From positions 1-64,000 of the forward strand of contig CAUJHV010000004.1 of the NCBI GenBank assembly GCA_963205115.1: a DNA stretch of 64,000 bases. The letters are read 5' to 3'. The stretch comes from Pseudomonadota bacterium. Lineage in GTDB: Bacteria > Pseudomonadota > Gammaproteobacteria > Burkholderiales > Burkholderiaceae_C. Positions 56,883 to 64,000 of the stretch are shown here, piece after piece. Every line of letters begins with the position of its first letter. Within the stretch, counting starts at the first letter, position 1. A program made the position numbers and the translations under genes. The notes under the pieces are model-generated. The model had not been told where the DNA came from. It searched no databases and saw nothing but the letters and a program-made list of their open reading frames with translations.

Positions 56883-58556
56883 ATGCTGAGGCGACTGTCC
56901 CTGAAGAACGTGGCCATCGTGTCCGAGCTCGAACTCGAGCCGGGCGCGGGTTTTTCTGCGCTCACGGGTGAAACGGGCGCCGGTAAATCCATCCTGATCG
57001 ACGCACTGCAGCTCGCGCTGGGTACGCGCGCCGAGGCGCATGTGGTGCGCGAAGGCGCCGCGCGCGCCGAAGTCAGCGCCGAATTCGATTCCCCGGCCTC
57101 GCTGCTGCCCTGGCTGGAAGAAGCCGGCTTCGACGCGGCCGACTTGCTGCTGCTTCGGCGCAGCGTCGACGCGCAGGGCAAGAGCCGCGCATGGATCAAC
57201 GGCAGCGTGGCCACCGTGGCGCAGTTGCGCGAGGCCGCCGAACACCTGGTCGACATCCACGGCCAGCACGCCTGGCAGAGCCTGACGCGCCCCGCCGCCG
57301 TGCGCGCGCTGCTGGACGACCAGGCCGGCGTCGACCCCGCACCCATGGCCCAGGCCTGGGAAGCGTGGCGGCAGGCGCGACAGGCGCTGGACGAGGCCCG
57401 CCGGCGCCGTGACGGCATCGAACAAGAGCGCGAACGGCTGCAGTGGCAGATCGGCGAGCTGGCCAAGCTGGCACCGGCCGACGGCGAATGGCAGGAGCTC
57501 GAGGCCGAACACCGCCGCCTGGCCAATGCGCAGGCGCTGCTGGAAGCCGCCCGCGTGGCGCTGGAGGCCTTGTCCGACGGCGAGCCCTCGGCCGACGGCC
57601 TGGCCGCACGTGCCGCCGACGCGCTGGATGCTGTCTCCGATTACGACGGCGACCTGGCCGGCGTGGCCGCCGTGCTGCGCGAGGCGCAGGCGCAGATCCA
57701 GGATGCGGCCCACACGTTGCAGGGCTACCTCGGTCACCGCGACCCCGATCCGCAGCGGCTGGCCGAGCTCGACGCGCGGCTGTCGGCCTGGCTGTCGCTG
57801 GCCCGGCGCTACCGGCGCCAACCGGCCGAACTGCCGGCGCTACTGGCGGGCTGGCAGGACGAACTGCGGGCCCTGGAAGCGGCGAGCGACCTGGACGCGC
57901 TGGACAAACGTGCCGCACAAGGCGAGGTCGCCTGGCGCGCCGCTGCGCAGAAGGTCTCCAAGGCGCGCAAGAGCGCCGCGCCCAAGCTGGCCGAGGCCGT
58001 CACGCGCGCCATGCAGCAGCTGGGCATGGCCGGCGGGCGATTCGAGGTTGCCTTGCTGCCGCAGGACGAGCCGCAGGCCTTCGGCCTGGAATCGATCGAA
58101 TTCCGCGTCGCCGGGCACGCGGGCAGCACGCCGCGGCCGCTGGGCAAGGTGGCCTCGGGCGGCGAGCTCTCGCGCCTGGCGCTGGCCATCGCGGTGACCA
58201 CCGCCCAGCGCCGCACGGCCAAGCCTCGGGCCGGCGACGCGCAGCCCACCACCTTGATCTTCGACGAGATCGATGCCGGCGTCGGCGGCACGGTGGCCGA
58301 TACCGTCGGCCGCCTCCTCAAGCAGCTGGGCGCCAGCACGCAGGTGCTGGCCGTCACGCACCTGGCGCAAGTGGCCGCCTGCGCCGATGCGCACTTTGTC
58401 GTGGCCAAGGCCGGCAAGGGCGGCGCCACGCTCAGCAGCGTGCAGGCCGTCAATGGCGAAGCCCGCGTCACCGAAATCGCCCGCATGCTCGGCGGCGGTC
58501 ACCTGGCCGCGACCAGCCGCGCGCATGCGCAGGCGCTGCTGGAGGGCCGGCCGTGA
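56883..58556 (+). CDS. recN: DNA repair protein RecN
   Basis: A 557-residue SMC-like repair ATPase acting at double-strand breaks. Walker A GETGAGKSI lies at about 29-37; a long coiled-coil region (ARRRRDGIEQERERLQWQIG onward) spans the middle. The signature VASGGELSRLALAI and Walker B TLIFDEIDAGVGG, followed by TQVLAVTHLAQVAACAD, mark the second half of the ATPase. Full length for the family. It is 63 nt after nadK, and 58 nt before rapZ. Confidence 0.97.
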   Translation: MLRRLSLKNVAIVSELELEPGAGFSALTGETGAGKSILIDALQLALGTRAEAHVVREGAARAEVSAEFDSPASLLPWLEEAGFDAADLLLLRRSVDAQGKSRAWINGSVATVAQLREAAEHLVDIHGQHAWQSLTRPAAVRALLDDQAGVDPAPMAQAWEAWRQARQALDEARRRRDGIEQERERLQWQIGELAKLAPADGEWQELEAEHRRLANAQALLEAARVALEALSDGEPSADGLAARAADALDAVSDYDGDLAGVAAVLREAQAQIQDAAHTLQGYLGHRDPDPQRLAELDARLSAWLSLARRYRRQPAELPALLAGWQDELRALEAASDLDALDKRAAQGEVAWRAAAQKVSKARKSAAPKLAEAVTRAMQQLGMAGGRFEVALLPQDEPQAFGLESIEFRVAGHAGSTPRPLGKVASGGELSRLALAIAVTTAQRRTAKPRAGDAQPTTLIFDEIDAGVGGTVADTVGRLLKQLGASTQVLAVTHLAQVAACADAHFVVAKAGKGGATLSSVQAVNGEARVTEIARMLGGGHLAATSRAHAQALLEGRP

Positions 58557-58614
58557 TCGCGCCGGGCCATTCACCGGCAAGCGCCTGGCAGCGCGCCGTG
58601 CGGCGGGCGAATCC

Positions 58615-59535
58615 ATGAGCGGGGCCGTCGTGGCAGCTGCGACCACGCCGCTGGGCGCACGCGCCGAGGTTGTGCTCGTGTCCGGTATCTCCGGTTCGGG
58701 CAAATCCGTCGCGCTGCATGCGCTGGAGGACGCCGGCTTCTTCTGCGTCGACAACCTGCCGCCGGAACTGCTGCGCGACTTCATCCGCCTGGAACACGAG
58801 CGCTTCACGCGGCGCGTGGCCGCGGCGGTGGACGTGCGCACCGCGGGCTCGCTGCCGCACCTGCTGCCGCTGGTGGCCGAACTGCGGCGCGAAGGTGTCG
58901 ACGTGCGCGTGCTCTTCCTGGACGCCGCCACCGACGTGCTGGTGCGGCGCTATTCCGAGACGCGACGTCCGCATCCGCTGGCCAAGGTCGGCACGCTCGA
59001 GGGCGATCGGCTGCAGGCGCTCGAAGAATCGATCGAGCTCGAACGCATGCTGCTGGCCGAGCTGCGGGATGTCTCCACGATCGTCGACACCTCGCAATTG
59101 CGGCCCGCGCAGCTGCGCCACTGGGTGCGCGACATGGTCGGCGCCAGGCGCACGCCGCTGACGCTGGTTTTCGAGTCGTTTGCCTTCAAGAACGGCGTGC
59201 CGCTGGATGCCGACTTCGTCTTCGACGTGCGCGTGCTGCCCAACCCGTTCTACATCCGCGAGCTGCGTTCGCTGACGGGCCAGGACGAGCCCGTGGCCGA
59301 CTACCTGCGCGCGCAGCCCGAAGTCGCCGAGATGCTCGGCCAGATCGAAGCCTTCCTGCGGCGCTGGTTGCCTGGCTTTGCCTCGGACCAGCGCAGCTAC
59401 GTGACCGTGGCGCTGGGCTGCACCGGCGGCCAGCACCGCTCGGTCTACGGCACCGAGTGGCTGGCCCGCCGTTTCGCCCTGGAAGACGCCACGCTCGTGC
59501 GTCACCGTGAACTGGATGCCCGTGACCGCCATTGA
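58615..59535 (+). CDS. rapZ: RNase adapter/nucleotide-binding protein RapZ
   Basis: A 306-residue protein of the RapZ (YvcJ) family. Walker A GISGSGKSV lies at about 24-32, followed by the family's ALEDAGFFCVDNLPP segment, and the C-terminal domain carries PLTLVFESFAFKNGVPLDAD, VRVLPNPFYI and ALGCTGGQHRSVY. In enterobacteria RapZ guides RNase E to small RNA GlmZ to control glucosamine-6-phosphate synthase. Whether that holds in this lineage is unknown. ATG 58615 follows the recN stop by 58 nt. Confidence 0.95.
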   Translation: MSGAVVAAATTPLGARAEVVLVSGISGSGKSVALHALEDAGFFCVDNLPPELLRDFIRLEHERFTRRVAAAVDVRTAGSLPHLLPLVAELRREGVDVRVLFLDAATDVLVRRYSETRRPHPLAKVGTLEGDRLQALEESIELERMLLAELRDVSTIVDTSQLRPAQLRHWVRDMVGARRTPLTLVFESFAFKNGVPLDADFVFDVRVLPNPFYIRELRSLTGQDEPVADYLRAQPEVAEMLGQIEAFLRRWLPGFASDQRSYVTVALGCTGGQHRSVYGTEWLARRFALEDATLVRHRELDARDRH

Positions 59536-60175
59536 CAGCGCCATCACCCTGGCCGATACCGCCCAGCTCGACGCGTTGCCGTTGTTCCCGCTGCGCAACG
59601 TCCTCTTTCCCGGCGGCCTGTTGCTGCTGAAGGTGTTCGAGGCGCGCTATCTCGATCTGGCCAGCCGCTGCCTGCGCTCGCGCGAGCCCTTCGGCGTGGT
59701 GTGCATCGCGCAGGGCCAGGAAGCCGGCGCCAGCGGGCCGGGCTTTCGCATCGAGCCCGTGGGCGTGCTGGCCCACATCGACGACGTCGACAGCGAACAG
59801 CCCGGCATCCTGCACCTGCGCTGCCACGGCAGCCAGCGCTTCCGCCTGACGTCCGCCCCCACGCAGGACAGCGTCGGCCTGTGGAGCGGCCCGGCGGAGT
59901 TGATCGATCCCGATCCGCTGATGCGGCCCAGCGAAGAGATGGGCGCGTGTGTCAATGCGCTGGCGCAGGCGGCCGCGCGGCTGAAAGAGCAGGACCAGAT
60001 CGCCATCCTCGAGCCGCTGCAGCTGGACGACGCGGGCTGGGTGGCCAACCGCTGGTGCGAGCTGCTGCCCATTTCGATCACCGCCAAGCAGAAGCTGATG
60101 GAACTGCCCGATCCGGAATCGCGGCTGCGGCTGGTCGACCAGTTCCTGCGCAACAAGCAGGTGTTGATGGACTGA
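59516..60175 (+). CDS. LON peptidase substrate-binding-domain protein
   Basis: A 219-residue stand-alone Lon N-terminal (ASB/PUA-like) domain with no ATPase or protease domain. ALPLFPLRNVLFPGGLLLLKVFEARYLDL is the typical N-terminal signature. SREPFGVVCIAQGQEAG and CEL/LPISITAKQKLMELPDPE near the C-terminus are family features. ATG 59516 is used; a GTG three codons earlier (59507) is possible. It overlaps the end of rapZ by 20 nt, so translation is probably coupled. The role of such proteins is not established; substrate recognition or RNA/protein binding is assumed. Confidence 0.88.
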   Translation: MPVTAIDSAITLADTAQLDALPLFPLRNVLFPGGLLLLKVFEARYLDLASRCLRSREPFGVVCIAQGQEAGASGPGFRIEPVGVLAHIDDVDSEQPGILHLRCHGSQRFRLTSAPTQDSVGLWSGPAELIDPDPLMRPSEEMGACVNALAQAAARLKEQDQIAILEPLQLDDAGWVANRWCELLPISITAKQKLMELPDPESRLRLVDQFLRNKQVLMD

Positions 60176-60222
60176 GTCCGACCGAAGGGCCCGCCTGGCG
60201 CAGGTCTTCTCGCCCGCAAAGT

Positions 60223-60267
60223 CCGCAGGACACGTCGTGTCCGACGCCTGCGGTCCTGCGCGGACCG
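60223..60267. terminator. Paired stem-loops in the convergent gap after the Lon-domain gene
   Basis: CCGCAGG (60223-60229) pairs with CCTGCGG (60247-60253), enclosing the near-palindrome GGACACGTCGTGTCC (60228-60242). CGGTCC (60251-60256) pairs with GGACCG (60262-60267). The gap separates the rightward Lon-domain gene from leftward mutY, so it may end transcription from either side. Confidence 0.4.
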
Positions 60268-60298
60268 GCATCGCGACCCGGTTGGCCAGGCCTGTCGT

Positions 60299-61369
60299 TC
60301 AGCCGCCCGACGATTCCAGCAGGCGCCGCGCCGGAGCCGGCAATCCCAAACCGGGCCACTCGTCAGCGCTGCACCAGCGCCCCGCAGGCAGGGCGGCCTC
60401 GATGCGGGCGCGGGCCGCGGCGGACAGGCGACGCGGCAGGGTCCAGCGCAGCGGGTGCAGCGTCCAATCTAGGTGGGTGAGCGCGTGTTCGATGGTCGGC
60501 AGCACCTCGCCCTCGCCGGGCCAGTCCGCGACCTGCTGCGCCAGCGCGTGCGCGTCTGGCCACTCCGGCAGGCTCCACAGGCCCGCCCACAAACCCTGTT
60601 CGGGACGCCGGCACAGCCACACCGCATCGCCATCGCACAGCCACAGCCAGGCGTTGTCGCGCCGGCCGCGCTTCAGGCGGCGGGTCTTCACCGGGTAGGC
60701 ATCCATCTGCCCCGCGGCGTGCGCGGCGCAATGCTGGCGGGCCAGCGGACAGGCCGCGCAATCGGGCTGGCGGCGGTGGCACACGGTCGCGCCCAGGTCC
60801 ATCAGACCCTGCGTGTAGGCACCGACGCCGGTCTCGGGCAGCAGCTCCTCGGCCAACTGCCACAGGGCCTGCTGCTGTGAAGCCTGCGCCAGATCGCCGG
60901 CGAAGCACAGCGCCCGCGCGAGCACGCGCTTGACGTTGCCATCCAGGATGGCGACGCGCTCGCCCCAGCAGAACGCAGCGATGGCGGCGGCCGTGCTGCG
61001 CCCGATGCCCGGCAGCGCGGCCAGCGCCTCGGCCGATGCCGGGAAGCGCCCGCCGTGCTGCGCCACGACCACCTGTGCACATCGGTGCAGGTTGCGCGCA
61101 CGGCTGTAGTAGCCCAGGCCGCTCCACAGGCCCAGCACCGCGTCCAGCGGTGCCTGCGCCAGGCTGCTCACATCGGGAAAGCGCGCCAGGAAACGCGGGT
61201 AGTAGTCCAGCACCGTGGCCACCTGCGTCTGCTGCAGCATCACCTCGGACAGCCAGACGCGGTAGGGGTCGGTCGTGCCCTGCCAGGGCAGATCGTGCCG
61301 GCCGTGTTCTTTCTGCCAGGTGACGAGCGTGTCGGCCAGGGTCGCGGCCGGTCGGGCCGCGCGGCTCAC
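60299..61369 (-). CDS. mutY: A/G-specific adenine glycosylase
   Basis: A 356-residue base-excision enzyme that removes adenine opposite 8-oxoguanine. The catalytic Glu lies in WLSEVMLQQTQVATV; the helix-hairpin-helix is LPGIGRSTAAAIAAF with the catalytic Asp in VAILDGNVKRV. The [4Fe-4S] cluster cysteines follow C-x6-C-x2-C-x5-C in CHRRQPDCAACPLARQHC. A C-terminal NUDIX-like recognition domain follows. The GTG start at 61369 overlaps the dynamin-like stop (GTGA) by 4 nt. It lies near mutM, its partner in oxidised-guanine repair. Confidence 0.95.
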   Translation of the reverse strand: MSRAARPAATLADTLVTWQKEHGRHDLPWQGTTDPYRVWLSEVMLQQTQVATVLDYYPRFLARFPDVSSLAQAPLDAVLGLWSGLGYYSRARNLHRCAQVVVAQHGGRFPASAEALAALPGIGRSTAAAIAAFCWGERVAILDGNVKRVLARALCFAGDLAQASQQQALWQLAEELLPETGVGAYTQGLMDLGATVCHRRQPDCAACPLARQHCAAHAAGQMDAYPVKTRRLKRGRRDNAWLWLCDGDAVWLCRRPEQGLWAGLWSLPEWPDAHALAQQVADWPGEGEVLPTIEHALTHLDWTLHPLRWTLPRRLSAAARARIEAALPAGRWCSADEWPGLGLPAPARRLLESSGG

Positions 61370-63315
61370 GCGACGGCGAGTTCGGTCAGCGCCGGCGGTG
61401 ACAGGGCCGCCTCGCGGTGCGCGGCCGACACCAGGCCTTCGAGGTCGTGCTGCAGCTCGCGCAGGCGCATGTCGTTCTCTTCGAGCTCGGCGATGCGCGT
61501 CTCGAGTTCGCCGGACGCGGACTGGATGCGCTGCAGCGTCTCGCTGCGCTGGCGGAACATGCGGCGGCGTTCGCGCAGCTGCACGTCGATCTGCGATTCC
61601 GCGCCCTTGCTCCACAGCTCCAGCTCGGCGCTGGCGGTCTCGAAGACCACGCGCAGGCGCGACAGCAGCATGCGGCAGAAATGGTCCATCGCACCGGGCG
61701 CGGCCAGGCGCCAGGCCTGCGTCAGACCCAGGTGGCCGCCGTAGCGGGCCTCGATGCGCTGCAGGTCGGACGAGAAGCGGTCCATGTCGGGCAGGGGCGC
61801 GACGATGAACGAAAAGCCGTATTCGGCATTGAGCTTCTCGAAGCTGCCATTGATCATCTGCAGCATCTCGGCGGCCTGCTCCTGCGCCTTGGCCAGGCTC
61901 ACGCGCACGCGGCCCATCAGCGTGGCGAAGGAGCGGCCGGCACCCAGGTGCAGCAGACGCGTGCCGCGCGGGCCCTGCATCGCAGCGACCTCGGCGCGCA
62001 GGCCGTCGCTGCTCAGCGGGTCCAGCGCGCCCTTGAGCATCTTGGCCTGCACCGCGCGCAGGGCCTGCAGCCGCGCCATGCAGCGCTCGAACTCGTCGGA
62101 TTCGTCCTTCACGCGCTCGAGCATCATGCGGATCTTGCCGCCGCTCTTGCCCTTGAGGCCGCGCAGCTCGAGCATCTCTTCGGCGTTCTGGCGGCGCCTG
62201 TCGGACAGCCGGCGGCTGGCGCCCTGGCGCAGCGTATCGAGCGTCAGGCTGGCCGCTTCGGCCAGCATCTCGCGCTGACGCGGCAGCAGGTTTGCCGACA
62301 GTGCCGCCTCCAGCGCCAGCAGGCGGCTGCGCGCCAGCATGTCGTGGTTGCGGTCCAGGCGCCCGGTGAGCGCGTCGCGCGCCGACAGCGGGAAGACACG
62401 GCCGACGTCGATTTCCAGCGTGCGCGCGGTATCGGCGCGCTGGGTCTCGATCTGGCGCTCCACTTCGGCCGCGGTGCTCAGCGGATCGACCAGCGTGTCG
62501 ATCTTGTTCAGCACGACAAACCGCTCCAGCGCGCGGGCGCCGAGGTGGTCGTGCCATACCGACAGGTCGCTGCGCGTCACGCCCGCGTCTGCCGCCAGCA
62601 GGAAGACGATGGCGTGCGCCGAGGGCAGCAGGTTGAGCGTGAGTTCGGGCTCCGCGCCGATGGCGTTCAGGCCCGGCGTATCCAGCACCGACAGGCCCTT
62701 TTTCAGCAGTGGGTGCGGATAGTTGATGACCGCGTGCCGCCAGGCCGGGATGTCCACGCGCCCGTCCGGCAGGCGCGGCGGGTTGTCGGCGGGGTTCTCT
62801 TCGTCCCACAGGCCCAGCGCGCGTGCTTCTTCGACGGTCACACGGCGGGTGCGGGTCACTTCCGACATCGCCTGCGCCAGCGCGGGCGGATTGCCGGGGT
62901 CCAGGCGCACGCGGTTCCAGGGTTCGTCGCGGCCGCGCAGGTCGGCCAGCGTCAGGCCGCGCAGGCGGGTTTCGATCGGCAGCAGCGAGAGCTCGGGCTC
63001 GCGCTCGGGGTCCCAGGCCAGTTCCACCGGGCACATCGTCGTGCGGCCGGGTGTGGCCGGCAGGATGCGGCGGCCCGTGTCGGCAAAGAAGATGGCGTTG
63101 ATGAGCTCGGACTTGCCGCGCGAAAACTCGGCCACGAAGGCCAGCCGCAGCCGGTCACTGGCCAGGCGTTCACGCAGGGCGGCAATCTGGCTGCGTTCGG
63201 CGTCGCCGACCAACTCGTGCTCGGTGAGCCAACGTCCCAGCTCCACGGCTGCGGCATCGACCCTTGCGCGCCATTGCGCCAGGGATTCGAGTCGATTCAG
63301 CAGCGATGCGCTCAT
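61366..63315 (-). CDS. Dynamin-like GTPase
   Basis: A 649-residue dynamin-family protein. The G1 P-loop is VAEFSRGKSELINAI (about 59-73), switch threonine region PATPGRTTMCP, G3 VLDTPGLNAIG and G4 VVLNKIDTLVD. The C-terminal half is helical with strong coiled-coil tendency (for example ETLQRIQSASGELETRIAEL). Bacterial dynamins remodel membranes; some protect membranes during phage infection or stress. It lies between mutM and mutY, with a stop codon coupled to mutY, a layout I recall from other Burkholderiales. ATG 63315 is chosen from normal length. Confidence 0.93.
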   Translation of the reverse strand: MSASLLNRLESLAQWRARVDAAAVELGRWLTEHELVGDAERSQIAALRERLASDRLRLAFVAEFSRGKSELINAIFFADTGRRILPATPGRTTMCPVELAWDPEREPELSLLPIETRLRGLTLADLRGRDEPWNRVRLDPGNPPALAQAMSEVTRTRRVTVEEARALGLWDEENPADNPPRLPDGRVDIPAWRHAVINYPHPLLKKGLSVLDTPGLNAIGAEPELTLNLLPSAHAIVFLLAADAGVTRSDLSVWHDHLGARALERFVVLNKIDTLVDPLSTAAEVERQIETQRADTARTLEIDVGRVFPLSARDALTGRLDRNHDMLARSRLLALEAALSANLLPRQREMLAEAASLTLDTLRQGASRRLSDRRRQNAEEMLELRGLKGKSGGKIRMMLERVKDESDEFERCMARLQALRAVQAKMLKGALDPLSSDGLRAEVAAMQGPRGTRLLHLGAGRSFATLMGRVRVSLAKAQEQAAEMLQMINGSFEKLNAEYGFSFIVAPLPDMDRFSSDLQRIEARYGGHLGLTQAWRLAAPGAMDHFCRMLLSRLRVVFETASAELELWSKGAESQIDVQLRERRRMFRQRSETLQRIQSASGELETRIAELEENDMRLRELQHDLEGLVSAAHREAALSPPALTELAVA

Positions 63316-63474
63316 GCGGAAGGTCCTGCGGTGGACAGGGCACGTGAAGCTCGGGCGGGTGATGCTAGCGCACCGCTCCCGTGCGCCCGGAAGGGTCGAT
63401 ACACCTGCTGACACATGACGGCGCCCGCTGGCGCCCGTTCCGGCCTGTCTGCGCGCGGCGCGGCGCGTGCCGCC

Positions 63475-64000
63475 TCAGCGCCGCTGGCAGCGCGGGCACC
63501 AGTAGGTCGAGCGCTGACCCTGCATGACGCGCCGGATCGCGCCGCCGCAGCGCACGCACGGCTGGCCCTCCCGACCGTAGACCGCCGCCTGGTGCTGGTA
63601 GGCGCCGTCCATGCCGTGGGCGTCCCGGAAGTCGCGCAGCGTGGTGCCGCCCAGCTCCAGGGCCTGGGCCAAGGTGGCGCGGATGGCCTCCAGCAGGCGC
63701 TGCGCACGCGGCCGGCTGATGCGCATGGCCGGCGTGGCCGGATGGATGCCGGCGCGGAACAGCGCCTCGCAGGCGTAGATATTTCCCGCACCCACGACGA
63801 TGTCGCCTGCCAGCAACAACGGCTTGATCGCCGTGCGCCGCGCCTGGAGAGCCGCGTGAAAGCGCGCCGGATCCAGCTGCGGATCGAAAGGCTCCGCGCC
63901 CAGGCCAGCCAGTCGCGCCGCAGCCGGATGCGCCTCCAGCGAGTCCGACCAGATCACCGCGCCAAAGCGCCGGGGATCGTGCAGGCGCAGGCGGCCGCGA
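63475..64000 (-). CDS. mutM: Formamidopyrimidine-DNA glycosylase, 5' end beyond the window
   Basis: The C-terminal 175 residues of a Fpg/MutM glycosylase that removes 8-oxoguanine from DNA. The frame runs to the right edge ([20 protein letters not shown] is visible there), so the gene continues outside the window. The helix-two-turn-helix region has [20 protein letters not shown], and the C-terminal zinc finger has cysteines in [11 protein letters not shown] and YWCPRCQRR (C-x2-C-x16-C-x2-C). The N-terminal catalytic Pro-Glu lies beyond the edge and cannot be checked. Confidence 0.95.
   Translation of the reverse strand, partial: RGRLRLHDPRRFGAVIWSDSLEAHPAAARLAGLGAEPFDPQLDPARFHAALQARRTAIKPLLLAGDIVVGAGNIYACEALFRAGIHPATPAMRISRPRAQRLLEAIRATLAQALELGGTTLRDFRDAHGMDGAYQHQAAVYGREGQPCVRCGGAIRRVMQGQRSTYWCPRCQRR

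Overview
The window is high-GC, gene-dense chromosomal DNA. Its housekeeping blocks (mutM, a dynamin-like gene, mutY, an ATP-binding RapZ, recN, nadK and hrcA together; ileS-lspA; murB beside yajQ), its Bug-type orphan solute-binding proteins and its protein sequences all suggest a betaproteobacterium of the order Burkholderiales, in the Rubrivivax/Leptothrix/Comamonadaceae range. No rRNA, integrase, insertion sequence or CRISPR array was seen. Genus cannot be fixed by reading alone.

Region 1 (168-17390) is the most distinctive part. A leftward operon encodes an IlvD/Edd sugar-acid dehydratase, a TonB-dependent receptor and a complete sugar ABC importer (ATPase, binding protein, two permeases). 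It diverges from a LacI-type regulator across a GntR/GntH-like operator. Next comes a leftward set: GntR/UTRA regulator, orphan tricarboxylate-type binding protein and HpcH/HpaI aldolase. That set diverges, across a second operator, from a rightward operon: a split UxaA-family lyase (SAF subunit plus large subunit), a D-2-hydroxyacid dehydrogenase, an LDH2-type dehydrogenase and a second orphan binding protein. The rightward order matches the known suyA-suyB-slcC-comC sulfolactate pathway, which racemises (S)- to (R)-sulfolactate and cleaves it to pyruvate and sulfite. Dehydratase, pyruvate-releasing aldolase, sugar importer and sulfolactate lyase side by side suggest that the whole block may degrade a sulfosugar such as sulfoquinovose by a sulfo-Entner-Doudoroff route. 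The first oxidation enzymes are not in the window.

Region 2 (17391-34954) is mainly metabolic and housekeeping: an acyl-CoA ligase, murB, yajQ, an MFS transporter, two acyl-CoA dehydrogenases, a P1-family peptidase, a small-subunit pseudouridine synthase, ribF, a TonB receptor with a MipA-like protein, ileS and lspA.

Region 3 (35096-39527) is accessory. It holds an AAA ATPase overlapping a DUF4276 TOPRIM-like protein (resembling PARIS-type defence), a TIR domain fused to a formylglycine-generating-enzyme-like fold, and a zinc metallopeptidase.

Region 4 (39623-50425) starts with a cobalamin riboswitch controlling btuB and btuF-btuC-btuD, followed by galE, a 1027-residue TIR-membrane-WD40 protein and a methyltransferase-like membrane protein.

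Region 5 (50539-64000) has a dienelactone hydrolase, a di-haem cytochrome c lipoprotein, a secreted HAF/fibronectin protein, a CAT-anticodon tRNA, and the repair and housekeeping block hrcA, nadK, recN, rapZ, a Lon-N-domain protein, mutY, a dynamin-like GTPase and a mutM cut by the window end.
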